Assembly: GCA_963556495.2 (NCBI GenBank) | Contig: OY747705.1 | Coordinates: 30,311,001 to 30,375,000, forward strand | DNA from: Valencia hispanica | Taxonomy: Eukaryota; Chordata; Actinopteri; Cyprinodontiformes; Valenciidae | Direction: 5' to 3' | Length of the DNA stretch: 64,000 nucleotides | Part shown: positions 24,466 to 37,720 of the stretch, piece after piece | Numbering within the stretch: position 1 is the stretch's first letter | Layout: every line of letters begins with the position of its first letter | Made by a program: the position numbers and the translations under genes | The notes under the pieces: generated by a model | Told to the model about the DNA's origin: nothing | The model's input: the letters and a program-made list of their open reading frames with translations, nothing else | Database searches by the model: none

Positions 24466-25961
24466 AGGCACAGAAAAAGAGGCTCACCCAGGCTGGTATT
24501 GTAATGTAAGAACCACCACTCACTAGGACCATAATTGTTAAAGAACTGCAGGCTGGCTGTCCAAGTAGGAAGCCTGGCTCATTAACCACACATATGTCAT
24601 GTCTGTGTTTTTCTATTAGGGCAACAGGTCTAATATGATACCAGCTCAATAACCTAAACTACAACTAAATTAAGTGGGGTTTCTTTTTTCGTTTATGTAT
24701 CAAAATCTTAATAACAACTAATTAATGCTATACATAAAATTATTGAATATATGTTATTATAATAAATGTATTATTTTAGAATAATTTTGTCCAAATGTTG
24801 CTTTTATATGTTAAATAAAAAATATTGAACAATTTGAGAGTGTTTTATTTTAATAGCTTTACATTTTTGCTTAGAATACATGATTCTTTGAAACTGTGGT
24901 ATTTTTAATCAAGGTTATTGTGCCATGAGAATCTCATTCATGTCTATGCTTAGTTTTGGTACTGTAGAATTTTTCTCACAAAGGTTTAAAATCACATCCC
25001 CAACCTGTCTACTTGTAAAGCTGCATTGCCATTTGCTCTTGAAACCATTTTGTCACAACACTTTTATCAGAGCAATCACAAACAGGTAGTTAAGAAACAA
25101 AAAACATGGACTTTGCTTTTAATTTCATACAGCCAACATTTATTTTTAAAGATGAGCTGCCAGATGCTGACACCCTCAGGTCTTCTTTTAAATGCATTTT
25201 GATGCTCTGAAGCCTTGAGGGACAGTGAAAGTGTTTTGACAGAAAATTAGCTCCTACACCAAGCAATTTACAGGTTCTGCTTTTCTTCTTCCTCCATAAG
25301 TGGGAAAAAAATAAAGTGAATCACTCTACACTGTGGTTTACAGAGTTTTCCACCCGGGCCCTTCTGCATACTTTTTGGGTGAGACTTTATATTTCTGTGG
25401 GATGCACAGACAAAAATAAATTAGGTGCATAACAAAGCAGAAAATGAACAAAGCAGAAATGGAATTTTCTTGGGGTTTTTACTATGAGTAAATTGAGCAC
25501 AGTTATTAAATACACATTGAACATTTAGTCAGGATATTATAAATATGTTGAATATGAAAAATAAAAAGGAAGGAAATGATACGGAAAATATTAGAAACAG
25601 ATTTTTATAGTGTTTTGGGTCTGGGCACAGCCATGCATCACTAACCTAAAACAAATACCAGATTTTTCCACCTAAACGTCAACATTATTTATGTTTTGTG
25701 CAACATGACTATTTTTGGGTTGTGCAACTCTGAAGCACAAGGAAGCCACAAAATATGGCCTTCAGCGATTAAATTACCTCTACTTTTATAGTCACAGGGA
25801 TGCTGGCATTTTTATGCTACTCTGCATATTTATTTTCCCACAATCCTAAAAAAATGGAACTAGTGCCTTAAACAGGGAGATCTGCCAAGCCACAGGTCAA
25901 ACATAATAAATTAAAGGTAAGTCAATATTCTGCTTCAAAACGTTTAAAACATTTTTTTATA
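24466..25961. other. AT-rich DNA with a possible MITE piece
   Basis: At 24,885-24,960 the motif AATCAAGGTTATTGTGCCA followed by GAGAATCTCAT resembles CTCAAGGTTATCCTACTCTG at about 27,918, so both may derive from one teleost non-autonomous element. Otherwise nothing is recognised. Confidence 0.3.
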
Positions 25962-25977
25962 GTCAGGCAGACAGACA

Positions 25978-26054
<77 letters not shown>

Positions 26055-26055
26055 A
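25962..26055 (+). repeat. (CAGG)n microsatellite
   Basis: About 20 CAGG units preceded by three CAGA units. The Cys-Leu-Pro-Ala repeat ORF on the minus strand is an artefact. Confidence 0.97.
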
Positions 26056-27941
26056 CTGGTGATATTGATTTATAAACACTGCTTTTGCTGGTCACCCAAC
26101 CCCTTCTGGTTTTGTTTGGAAAGCGACAGCATCTTGTGAGGGGAGCCACACTGGGATTCAATCAGGAGCTGGATTTGTTATGCAGCATACCAGTAATTAA
26201 CTGATTGATAATTTCTGGTTTGGTTCCCCTAAATTATGGGGCTGATTGGAAATGAAAATGGTGATCCAGTTGGTTGGAAACAACCTAAACCACCGAGGCC
26301 ATCTCTTCCAGATTTTTGTCTAGTCTGGGTGCTCAACTCCTTATTTTGCTGTGGCAGACAAAATATTGGAGATGTCTCTTATTAAATGTTATATAATTAT
26401 GTGCAGGTATGAAATTAAAATTTCCAAATAAGATATTTGGATTATTATATTATATTAGTTCTCAAATTAAAAAATATATATTAGCACACAGTTTAAATAC
26501 ATTAGTTTATACCAAGCAGCACTGAAAAGAAAACAAGATAAAAAAAAACATCTGTTTCTTAATGTATTAAATCAGTGTATAGATGCTGCTTCAAAGACCG
26601 AACCTCTATGCTGTTACAGAGTGGGGCTTTAACAGGACTACATGATGTTTTGTCTCACAATAAAAGTGGCGTTTTTACAGAGAATTGATGTCTGGCAGCC
26701 TGACTGCACAGATAAGTGAGTGCACAATTTGTTTGCATATTTTTTGCTTATTGTCAAACTTGATTGTTTTTAATATGAAATAAAATACTGAAATAAAGGG
26801 GATAAACAATAAATAACTTTAACTTTCAGATGAAGTAGTGATAGGCATTAAAATTATTTGACTTGCTACAGACCTTTCTAGAAAATCTGACAGAATATGT
26901 TTACTCAGCTCTTTTAAGATCTACATATGAATAAATAATGAGCCCAACCTACATACCTCCAATCACTGCAACCTCTCCAACGTCTCTACAACAAGGTCAC
27001 AGAAGAACACTCCTTAGTGTTGTCCTGCACTTAATTTCAGCTGTGCATGCAGCAGTTTAACACGTTTATTGAATCAGATTTTTTTTAATTTATATCGTTT
27101 CATACTTTGGAATTTAAGGATGCCTGTCTCTATTTCTCCCTCAATCTTAGTGTTCAACTCAGCTTGGTGCCATGACAGACAACCCGCCCCCCCCAAAAAA
27201 AACACTATTCCATGATAAGCCTTCATTGGCAATAATGTCTTGTAACTCCTGAAAAATAACTTTAAGTCCTACAGTGCAATTGTTGGTTTAAAGGTGGTTG
27301 TAAAAGTTTTATGAGATATTGGAGAAAGAGCTTGAAAAGCCTAAATAGACTAAAGCAGCATCCCCCCATTGCACAACCACCACTTGTTGCTGGGCACTGT
27401 TGGTCAACTGGCCAAAAGAAGCCTTTGATTAATTTTTCCTCGGTTGCACAAAAGACAAATATAGCTGTCTGGAAAATAAATGTGGACCATCCATCAAGCT
27501 TTTTAAGATAACACAACCTCACTACCCGAGCAGCTAGCCCGACCAACAAGCTCACCTTCTAAACTGCCAGTTTTGCTCTAGGTAGAGCAGAACAACAAAA
27601 ACGACAAAAATTGTGCCAAATAATCAATTGAAAACTAGGCCTGAAATTAGTCAGTGTTGATGTTAGGATTTTGCTTCTGTCTCTGGATTAAAAATAAAAT
27701 GTTTTAGGGACAACCTATTTATAACTGTAACAACTAATTAATAATGGTTAACATAGTTGTTTATGTTTTTTAACCTATTAAAATATCAATTTTAGCAGTG
27801 ATAAGAATAGCTGTCTCTTTTCCATGACAACTATAGAGTTGTAGATAAAGGCATTTGGATCATGTTATACATTTTGTAAATATTTTAAAAATTACATTGA
27901 AACCATGGTATTGTTCCTCAAGGTTATCCTACTCTGAAAAA
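26056..27941. other. unique AT-rich DNA, no gene seen
   Basis: No exon, RNA gene or transposon is recognised. The longest ORF (about 97 codons, minus strand near 27,400) has no domain signature. Confidence 0.45.
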
Positions 27942-27987
27942 CTCACACTGGTACTCATTTTTAAAAGTAAAATGACACCAGTGTATC
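27942..27987 (+). repeat. 46-bp dispersed inverted repeat, left copy
   Basis: This block is the reverse complement of 31,197-31,242 with one mismatch in 46 positions. The core includes ACTTTTA/TAAAAGT and GACACCAGTGTATC. Flanks on either side do not match. Confidence 0.85.
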
Positions 27988-29348
27988 CCAAACTATTTTT
28001 CATCTTCTTTTCAGCACATTTCTTATAATTTAATGTACAATCTTTGCCATCATTTACAGTAGCTACTGTACATAATGCTTGAGAAAAATAGTAAATGTAG
28101 ATAGATGTTTTCTACACAAGAAGATGATGACAAAGTCAGCCCTCCATGTGTTGAGCTTGGTAAGGCGGCTGAAATCAAGGCCATTACTCCCAGCTGGAAG
28201 CGGTACCTCAGCATTATGGTTTTCTGACAGGGATTAAGGCCAGCGAAATCCCTGAGTTCCCCATGAACTACTTGATCACCTTTTAGTGACTTCAACACTA
28301 CAGCAGGAGTTGAGACTAGTTGGAGAAAAATAAAAACAAAGATGGTATTGCCCACACATTCAATTTCAGAGTTCCCTTTAAAGTTTCAAAAACGAGAAGC
28401 AGTGGTGAATCAGTTCGGTTTGTAATGACAAGTGACATACATATCTCTTTACAAATGTGTGCTACTTTTGAAGTATGCAAGACCTTTATTGTCTGGTAAC
28501 TGCTCTATTGGTATAGCACCAGTGAGCTAAGCTTCTTACTTTAACAAATTTTGAAATGGGTGGGGGTGGACAAAAAACCTAGGCCAGGCCTGTTTACAGT
28601 CAAACACATGTCTGCAATTCAGCTCTGAGTCTGGGTAAAGTCACAATGTTTACTTCATAATCAACATCAGCGTCAGTGCATGTTTTGGCAATGCTGGCAC
28701 TGTTGCTGAACAATCACATAATTTGTGGAACATGTGGAAGTGTTTTACAGCATCTCAGCAGGGAGGAATATTCACATTTGCTCATTGTTTCATTGTGTCT
28801 AAAACAATGATACAAGAACAGAGGAGAATGTTAAACAACCCTTTGCTTTGTTTTTTGCTTTTTTAAGATGCAAAGCTAGGCATGAAAGAAGGCCAGGGAT
28901 GAAGTTAGCATTAGAGAGGCCCTGAAAGCCAAAAGAAATGGAAGAAATTCAAAGGGTTAAAAGGCTTTTCCAGAGAACAGCAGGGAAAAAAACGCAGTTA
29001 CTGTAAACCTGTATCTCCTTGAGCTCCTGCCTTAATCTAAAAGAAAAAAAGAAAGGAGAAAAAAAAACTCTCTACCGCCTCTATTCTAAGGGAACAAGGA
29101 GCCATCCATCACCATTTTCCACAGTGGTTTACTGCCCAAACTGGTCTCTCAACATAGAAAAGAGAGCTATAGGGCTGGGCAAAGGTTCCTGGCCTCTGAA
29201 CACATACAAAGGTATATTATCCATCCATTAACACATTACTCTCAGCTAAAAAGAAACAAAGTGGTTTTATTTATGATAACACAAGGTTTCTGTAGCATTC
29301 CAGGCAAAATATGCAAACAATACACTATAAAATACAGATTTTCTAATT
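27988..29348. other. unique DNA, no gene seen
   Basis: No coding exon or transposon is recognised; there are short A runs near 29,040-29,070. Confidence 0.4.
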
Positions 29349-29557
29349 AGTTGTGTTTTGTGTATGCTTCATGCTTTATTGCTGTTTTTACTTTATCCTA
29401 AATTCATGTCTGCTTTTGAGTAATGTTTTTAAATGTCATATGCTCTGTGTGTGTCTTATGCTTTATTGCTGTTTTTACTTTATCCCCTAATCATGTAAAG
29501 CACCTTGAATTACCTTGTTGTTGAAAGTGTGCTATACAAATAAATTTGCCTTGCCTT
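29349..29557 (+). repeat. L2-type LINE 3' end
   Basis: The segment ends TACAAATAAATTTGCCTTGC and is highly similar to the reverse complement of 17,830-18,030, so both are 3' ends of one LINE family. A 28-bp block is directly duplicated inside it (29,371-29,398 and 29,458-29,485). No coding part remains. Confidence 0.8.
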
Positions 29558-30725
29558 AACCTAGCAAAAAACATACATTTGTATGACTTTATAAATATAT
29601 TTTAATGGAAATCTCATTTTTCAGAACCCAAAGCAAATCATCTCAAAACAGGGTTTGTTGTGAATACCATCTGACTGCAAAGAAAAAGGAACCAACAGCC
29701 CTTCCCAAAAAAACACCTAATTTTGCTTTCATAACATCAAACTCAACCTTAGGTTAAGTCGCGGTCAACATACTCCCCTTTCAGCGATGTGAGAATCAAC
29801 AGTAAATTATACATGAGTAGCAAGCTTCTACCTAAGCCATTAAAAAAAGAAAAACATCCTAACCTGCAGGTCAGGCTGCAGACAGCAATAACAGGATCTA
29901 GAATCACACCTTTCCTTGTCATGTCAACTGAGATAATAAGCTACTCGGCCGGGGGCATGACATGAACACATTCTGATAGTGCAGGGGGAACAAAAGCGAG
30001 GCTGCTGAGCGTCTCTGTCAAGTGCCAAATAATAGAAATACAGTGCTTGAATAGCCATGCAGCCAAATCCAGCACCATACTGCCCTCAGACAATGGGTGC
30101 TGTGCTAATCCCCCTTCATGGGGTCTGCATCCCCTGTCACGCATAGTGGTGAACCATGCTGAGATGCTGCTTTGGCGAGTGACACCTAGACAAAGGCGGC
30201 GTCCCGGGACACCGGTGGGTTTGTGTGCTCTGCACTGGTGTGCATAGAATCTGCATTGGGGGGTAATAAAGGAGATGAGCAACATGTTAAAAAATGAGCT
30301 GCCAGGGGTCCTGAGACCCCCGTCAAGGCTCGGTGGTGGCTACCCATCAAAACCCTTGAGCTCAACGTTCAAGACTGGAAGGTAGTCTAACCCCACCTGC
30401 TCGACAAACCACCCCTACCAGCCTTGTGTCTAGGTTGGGCCGAGCTAGACCTGCTATTCTGTCCTCTGCTCTGCTCTGGTGGATCTGACAGCTGTTACCA
30501 GGAAAGGTTATTCACTCGGCGCATCCCTCCATACACACACAATGACCCTATAGCTCCCGCCTGTCTAGCCAACCAGCTCTCATGCTCTGCGACCGACAGA
30601 CAAGGTGGAGAAAACAAGCTGACAGTGTCACTCGCCCGCCACTCGCATTTCACGCTACATATGCACCAGATGATGGCTCTTTTTCACCCCCAAATAACTG
30701 AGCTGACTCAAATACAGTGGATGTG

Positions 30726-30726
<1 letters not shown>
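29558..30726. other. unique DNA, no gene seen
   Basis: Composition rises in GC at 29,940-30,660 with ORFs around 100 codons, but no domain, splice pattern or repeat was recognised. Confidence 0.4.

Positions 30727-30785
<59 letters not shown>
30727..30785. repeat. (TA)n microsatellite
   Basis: About 29 uninterrupted TA units. Confidence 0.97.
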
Positions 30786-30788
<3 letters not shown>

Positions 30789-31196
30789 TGTATTTTTTTC
30801 CCCCTCAGACATGTATTGTGCAAGTAAGCAGAAAATAGGTCAGACTCAGATGGGGTTCAACTGAAAATGGCTGTTAAAGAGGGCTCATTTATTGAAAAGG
30901 CAATTGTCATGATGGGAGATAGGAGGCGCTCTTATTTTATTTTCACCAGTCTCAGCGAGAATAAAAATATCAACATAACTGCACTGCCTTTGTGGGTTTA
31001 AAAAAAAAAAATTAAACACAATTTTTGCACACAAACATCTATTTTGTCTTAACACATTTAATCTAAACACTGTAAAAATTCTTCAATTTCAAATAATAGC
31101 CAGACGTTGCATCATTCTGGCATTGTTTTATCTTTTGTAACTGTTTATACCTTGGTGCACGTTAACTGAAGTCCTTTTACAGAGATCTGTCGGTTT
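30786..31196. other. AT-rich DNA, nothing recognised
   Basis: No feature is supported here apart from short homopolymer runs. Confidence 0.4.
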
Positions 31197-31242
31197 GATA
31201 CACTGGTGTCATTTTACTTTTAAAAATGAGTACCAATGTGAG
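31197..31242 (-). repeat. 46-bp dispersed inverted repeat, right copy
   Basis: Reverse complement of 27,942-27,987 at 45 of 46 positions, about 3.2 kb away. Flanking sequence is unrelated. Confidence 0.85.
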
Positions 31243-31889
31243 ACATAGCCTGTTGCTATAAAAAAGAGAAAATACATTTTAGTTTTCTACTGTCTAAACA
31301 TAAATGTTTGTTTTTCCTTCTGTTACACTGCAGAATAAATACCTGTATTTCACATATTTTTCTAACCTCCAATGATTCCCGGTATAGGCTACAATGCCAC
31401 TTCTTTAACTTTAATGCATTTTATTCCAGCTCAATGGAGTTGTTTCTCATGCAGTGCACTCTGAAAGATCTATCCTCTATGTAGACCTTTACAGGCTGGT
31501 ATCGAGTTCCTTCTTATTTAAAGATAGTAGAGGAGGTACATTTATGGCACAGCACTGTAGTCGCTATTTCTAAGCTGATGCGGTATATGGTTTGCTAATT
31601 AGAAAATAATGAAGGTAATAAGGACCTGCCGTTCATTAAAATTCATCTGTTGATTTTTTATAACAGCAAAGAATTGAGCGAAAATTAAATGACACGCAGA
31701 CAGAAGATATTAGAAAGTTATCTCATTATATTGACACACTTAATTATGCGAAATAAGCCACTGCTGGTGCACAACCTAAATATATTTATATGCTTAATTA
31801 ACATTTTATAATTCCCTTGAGTGAAATGTATTGCACTTTTGTAATGCAGTTAAATGCACATTGGTGTGGCATCAGCTAAGCATTAATAC
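31243..31889. other. possible conserved non-coding element at 31,560-31,870
   Basis: This 300-bp block is free of simple repeats and transposon sequence and holds several homeodomain-type cores (GCTAATTAG at about 31,597, CTTAATTATG at about 31,740, CTTAATTAAC at about 31,793). The pattern is typical of developmental enhancers, but conservation cannot be seen from one sequence. Confidence 0.25.
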
Positions 31890-32280
31890 CAGCAGAACTT
31901 TTCCACATTTTGTCACACAACAACAGCGAACTTCAGTATATTTTGAAGAAATGTTATATAAGAGACAATCAAAATGAGGTGGAGATTTGAAAAGTGGAAT
32001 GAAAATGTGTTACTCTAAACAATCTCTTACTCTGAACAATGTGTTTTAGTTTGACATACATATTTTTTATCTCTCCATATCTGGAAACAAAATTGAACTT
32101 AGATCTCGTGTGGAAAAAAAGTGCTGCACATCACCCTGAATGCTGGTGGCAGAATTGTGGATGGATGAAGCTAAATGCAGGGCAATTAAGGAAGACAGGC
32201 CACAAGAATCTGCAAAAGACTTTAGTTTTAATGTTTCAGGAACTTTACGTTATACTTTCAACATGTTAATTTTATGAGTC
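31890..32280 (+). pseudogene. Tc1-like transposon relic, internally deleted
   Basis: The left part reads TTTTCCACATTTTGTCACAC, the family's terminal block on the plus strand. It is then joined to transposase-derived sequence: ACAAAATTGAACTTAG, GCTGCACATCACCCTGAATG, ATGCAGGGCAATTAAGGAAG and AATCTGCAAAAGACTTTAG. These match central coding parts in the right order. The first half of the gene and the 3' end are missing, and stops interrupt all frames. Confidence 0.65.
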
Positions 32281-35200
32281 ATTGACAGTAAACAGTAAAA
32301 GTAAACATCTGTTTACTTCCTCACACTCACAATGCACTCAATGGGAAACATATATTGCCTACAGTATGTAATGTGAGTAATGACTATTCTCCATTTGCAT
32401 CTTTTTCTCTGTCTCACAATACCCAACGTGTGAAAGCATTGCTCATGCATGCACATTCATATGAATGTGTTTCTGCATGGCACATTATTTATTCATCTTA
32501 AATCCATTCTTGCACATTTGTAGCATTCGTATTATTGCATGGTGGCAGAGCACTGACTAATTTGCAACCATCACTGCTCCAGTTATCAGCATCACCGCAG
32601 CCGCCAGTATCATTTTCACCATCATCAGTATTGCCCTTCAAACTGATTCATCTTGGAGAGGCTTCATTACAACAGTTTCTTCAACTAAGGCAGCTGAGTG
32701 GGCAAACCAAAAACCTACACACGTGTGTACACAAACACATGCACATGTACGCTCACATACATGCTGACATAAGAACCCACAAACTCTCTCAAGTGGCAGG
32801 CCACTCGCGCGCTGTTCCCGCTTCCTCCATCCCTGATGGCAAAGCTGTACTGTCAGTTTACCTTGCCCCAGGACATCCACGGGACAGCCTATCAGCCTTC
32901 TCACCACTGCCAAAGACATGTAGCTCTGTTTATCTCCTAATTGACTCTCAGAGGAAGGCTGAGATTGACAGTGCAGCTCCCACATCACTTAAGTCCTTTT
33001 TAGCCAAGCAAACCCTGCACGCCATCATCTCTTAATAATACACAGCAGCAGACTTACTTTATTGATAAGCACCACTTCACCCCGCGCTTTAGTCAAACAC
33101 AGCCGAGAGGAGGGACGTTAGAAGCATACCATGCCTCATCATTCCAGGAGATGACTTTCTCTGCCTTCTTTTTCTGGCTGTGCCTCACATCCCCATCTGA
33201 AGACGACAGGCTTTTGGACAGGCCTGAGGGACCGTCATGTCCTGACAAACCGAAAACCAGTCTGAGATTTTGTTTGGTATGTATTGCCAACTTCTTTGAT
33301 TAGTAGCAGCAACATTCATTTTGTCCAGTGTGGCAGCACAATTACACAAGGCCTTCCTTGCTAACAGCTGACAGAAATGTTGAGATAACATATATTCTGT
33401 GTGGTATTTACTATGCGTTGATGGATGGGAAGACAGGTTTGATTGAGGCTAATTGACAGCACGAGAGGGTGGGGAGGAGGGGCGCATCAGGCTGATGTGT
33501 TTAATTTCTCTTCACCTTCCACTTGCTTGTCATCACCTGACAAGAAGCAGCTTTCCCTTTAGCAATACACGCTGCGTGCTTGACACTTTTTCGAAAGCAG
33601 GCCTGCTCTGTGTGATGGCACAGAATGGGGTAAAAGGCCACGAGGCTGGATGTGCACACAGAGCTAGCCCAGTCCTTACGTCCATTGCAAATTGTTTTGC
33701 AAGCCAGAACCGCCATGTCGATGTTTTGTCAAGCGCCATTTGCAGTGATGTCACAGAGGCTACTCTTGCGGGACTTTGGCCATCTGGGTGCCTTCACTGA
33801 TCCTCATCACATCTCAACTAGGCAGCTGATGACTCTTTAAAACCTTACCGAGCGGGAGAGATAATCATACAGTATCATAATTACATGAACAACAAGGGTA
33901 TTGGAAAATAGTTGCATTAGAGGGGCTGCTCTGAAACAGGTAAACAAAATACTTTGGGCCTCCTGGATAAGGCTTGTAGCTGTTAAAATGAGACAGAATA
34001 AAAGAGAGCTGTTAAAACCAGACATATACAGACAAAGTATAAAGAGACATATTTTTTTCTTTCTTTGGCACATTCATAGTGAGCTGGTCATAGTTTAGGT
34101 CAGGTAAGATTACAAGTATTATTTTTATTTCCTAAATGTCAGAATAATCATCACTGCATTTTTTCTGGGGTTGATACCCACTTTTTCCTCCACAAAGATC
34201 TTCATCTCCAGGATACAGAACCCATCTCCTTCCTGAAAAACATGATAGCTGGGCCTTTGCATGGTGATTATACACCATCTTTAAACTATACGCAGAGATA
34301 AACCATGAATGGTAGTCAGCAACATTCTTTATGATATTTTGGGTGATTTCTTTTGATTCCTTTTAATGTCATGTTACACAAGGCAGCATTGTGCTTGATG
34401 TATTGCCTGAAATACAACGACAGGTGTCCCTTGGTTTACATCCTGTTGTAAATCAACCTATTGAAGCTTACAAAGCCATGCTCATTTGGGCTTTCAAAAG
34501 TGGTTAAAAGCCATTGTAAATGTCTGCCTTTGAACAAGATAATAAGAAAAATCTGTCATTATTCTGGCATTAGAAAACAGAAATTGTTTTGGTAATTGTT
34601 ACTGACTTAAAACAGCAAATATTTGTCTCATTTGATGTCAGAAAAAAGAGAAGTTTTTTAAATATATTGTAAGGAAATATCTAGTTTCAACTGATTGTGC
34701 ATTCAAAATACAAAAGTGAATCACCTCACTTTTATAACCTGTTTGATATCCATGTACTCTTTGTATTTGCTCCCATGAGTCTCGGGTTGTCTTCCGTCTT
34801 TGCAGCAGCACTGATTCACTTCGTTTAATTCCACAACAAGCACATCAAACACTACTTCTCTTCCCTATGATATTTTTGTTTGTGAGCCACAAACATGAAA
34901 GTGCTGACGTCCTTTTAAACCTCAATAAACTGTCAGAGCTGATACACTTTGCAGGTTCTGTTCTGTTCAACAGATCAGACTTTAACAGATAATCATAATT
35001 GCTCTAGAAAACTTTCAGGACCAGAGGATATCCGTGCTATTGTGCCAAAAGACTTTATACCCCTCTTGCCTACTTTATTTGAAGTACACTTTACTTTGTT
35101 TATGTACAGAAACAGAGAACCCACCTGAGTCGAGTACAATCTTCACTCTCCTGAATCTGTCTTCTTAAGTCATCACTAATTGAGGATATACACTCCTCAC

Positions 35201-36430
35201 TGCCCAAAGTACCTCAGATCATTGTGCACTAACGATCTGTTCTTTTTTGGAGTCCACACTCATGTAATCAAAGAGGTGTCTACTTTGATTATATGAGTGC
35301 AGACACACTTCATTGCACAAAAGGTAAACTCCATAAAAATGACTTTTCACTTGTGGCTAAGAGTTTCTCAGTAGGCCGGAGAGCAAGACTAAAGCAAAAA
35401 ATACTTTTAAAAATAATCTTCAAAGAGCCAAAATAGTTCTTCTTTACCTTTGATGGTTGCAAGGTGAAATGCGCAAAGGTGATCTTCTATTGCATTCCTT
35501 CCAACACACGCATACTTTATATGCAATAAAAGCTATAGGTATCACCTATTTCCGTCTCTTAAGTTCTGCTGCTGTTCACTCCTCTACTGTTAGTTGTTAC
35601 AATGGCACACTGAACATTTTCTTATGGCGCTCATTATGCAGGTTTTTTTATGCGTGTGAAATATTATGTGTGCTCCCACTGTAGAGGTGTCAGTGTCTGT
35701 TGGTAGTGTAGGGGTAATCTCATTCTGCTTTTCAATCTGGTAATTAACTTGACAGCATGATAAATGGACATGATCAGCTGTCTGCCCCCATAAGACACAA
35801 AAATGGTGCATTACACGCTTCAATGTGGGATTTCACCCTCTAAAGAAAAAAGACATTAGAGGGAAGCTCCTGAAATGGAATCAAGCTGAGTTTGGTTTAG
35901 ATGTTTAGAGTTTCAAGTGTGTTTGGGAGATCATTGCAGAACAAAAGACAGAACGAATGAGTTAAATGTGCAAACACATGCAAAGCCAAACAGTAGGTAG
36001 ATGCACATATTTATCTGATATCAGTTCACGCCTTTACTTCCAAACTACAGCCTTCTGAGTCAGCCTCCTGTTAGGGTAATGGCACGAAGGAGTCAACTTG
36101 CCTATTATGTATATCTCTCGGCTGTCTCTCCCCATATCTGTCCCACCCTCTGCTTGACTCTCCCCCCATTTCAGTAGCCATTAATCATGCCTCGATCTTG
36201 GATACCTGATTTGGCTGAGAGCTTTGCACTTCACTGCACTGCAGCCTGTTCCAAAGACCTGGTGCACCGTGAACCTCCTGGGCTCTTGTAAAAACAAATG
36301 CACATTATTGAGGACTTATCTAATTAGCGACACATACACACAACAAGAAGCTCTAAAAGCATGGACTGACCTGTGCTGGCTTGTTGTCGGACTGCTTGAC
36401 ATATCTCACTGATGTCTTATATCAGAAGAA
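32281..36430. other. unique DNA, no gene confirmed
   Basis: Several ORFs of 60-166 codons exist (the longest at 32,535-33,035) but show no domain, and both strands are open over the same stretch. An imperfect inverted repeat lies at 35,257-35,299. No transposon was recognised. Confidence 0.4.
35257..35299. repeat. imperfect hairpin, 17-bp arms
   Basis: CACTCATGTAATCAAAG at 35,257-35,273 pairs with CTTTGATTATATGAGTG at 35,283-35,299 at 16 of 17 positions, with a 9-nt loop. Confidence 0.8.
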
Positions 36431-37206
36431 TGTACATTGCCTTATGAAGGTATTCACTTTTGTGGTTGTAAACTAATGAAACTTTTCTACATTCTGCCAC
36501 CTCACAACCACAAACCTCTATTTATTTTAATGGGATTTTATGTGATAGACCAACACAAATTAGTATATATTTGTAAAGTGGAAGCAAAGTGGAACATGCT
36601 TTTCAAAATGCATTACAAATGAAAATCTGAGTGTGCCATGCATTTGCCCCTTTTGCTCTGATACATGATTCTGATACACTAAATAAAATCCAACCAGTTT
36701 CATGTTAAAAATATCTGGTCATCTTTCTAAAACCGAAGGATTATTACATAAAGACAAAACTATCTGACAGAGGTGATAGGCTGGTCAAGTAGACCATTGA
36801 TCAGAGAAGCAGTTAAGAGAGCCACGGAAACTCGGGAGAGGTTGCAGAGATCCACCACCCGTGTAGAATAATCTGTTAACAGGAACACTATAAGCTGTGC
36901 ACTTGAGTTCTGGAAGTACAACAAGAAGAAATGCAATAAAAATGAAATATAAATAAAAATAGTAAAATAAAAAAGGCGATAAAAATTAAAGCCATGTTCA
37001 ACTTTTAGTTTGCGACAAGCAATGTAGGAAACACAGAACACATTTGGAAGTAGGTGCTGTGTTCCAATGAGGACAAAATTAAACTTTTTGGTCAATATAC
37101 AAAGCACTGTGAGTCAGTAAGCTAACATTACACCTCACCCAGAACCCACCATGACACAAGGAAGCTTGCAGTATCATGTTGTGGGACAGGGAAATATGGC
37201 GTAATA
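36431..37206 (+). pseudogene. Tc1-like transposon relic, 5' end to mid-transposase
   Basis: The element starts with GCCTTATGAAGGTATTCAC and the characteristic terminal block (TGGGATTTTATGTGATAGAC then CAACACAAATTAG). The body carries decayed transposase sequence: TTGATCAGAGAAGCAGTTAA, GAGAGGTTGCAGAGATCCAC, TAGTTTGCGACAAGCAATGT, AAATTAAACTTTTTGGTC. It stops near 37,206 in the region before the second catalytic Asp, and an AT-rich insertion of about 60 bp near 36,930-36,990 interrupts it. Frames are broken throughout. Confidence 0.75.
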
Positions 37207-37720
37207 TTTGTGCCACCAACTTGAGCGCGCAATGATCAATCTGCATGTGCAGTGAGACTGATTTGAGCATGCAATGAGACTGTTCTGAGCACACATTTCT
37301 ATGTAAACGAATATAAATTTGAGGCGTGTGTATTTAAGTCTCACACACGCTTACTCTAAAGTGTTCTGGCACACGCTCAACTTTGACAAACTCCTTGCCC
37401 TGCCTGCTCTGTGCTCATGCATCGCTCTGGCTCCCTGCTCGCTTGGCTCTGTGTCTGGGCTCGCAACTTAAGTTATATGTAAATGAATGGTAATAAATCC
37501 CTGCTATTGATCAAGAGCGTATTTTGTCAGTTTCAGAGAATTATTTGTTGTTTTTAGGTTGTTTTTAACACTCTGTTCACACTCCAAAAGTTCCTTCTTG
37601 CATTCAAATATGTGTTCTTGCACTTCAATTGACTCCTTTGCGTTTGAGCTTCATTCCTCTGTGTTCAGATCTCTTCTCTGCAGTTTCAAAACCTGATCCC
37701 ACTGATTTTTCCTGTGTGAT
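37207..37720. other. unique DNA, nothing recognised
   Basis: No exon or repeat is supported. Confidence 0.4.

Noticed and set aside
32535..33035. 166-codon plus-strand ORF
   Set aside because: A His/Met/Thr-rich middle comes from a degenerate CA-rich stretch and the opposite strand is also open; no domain was seen.
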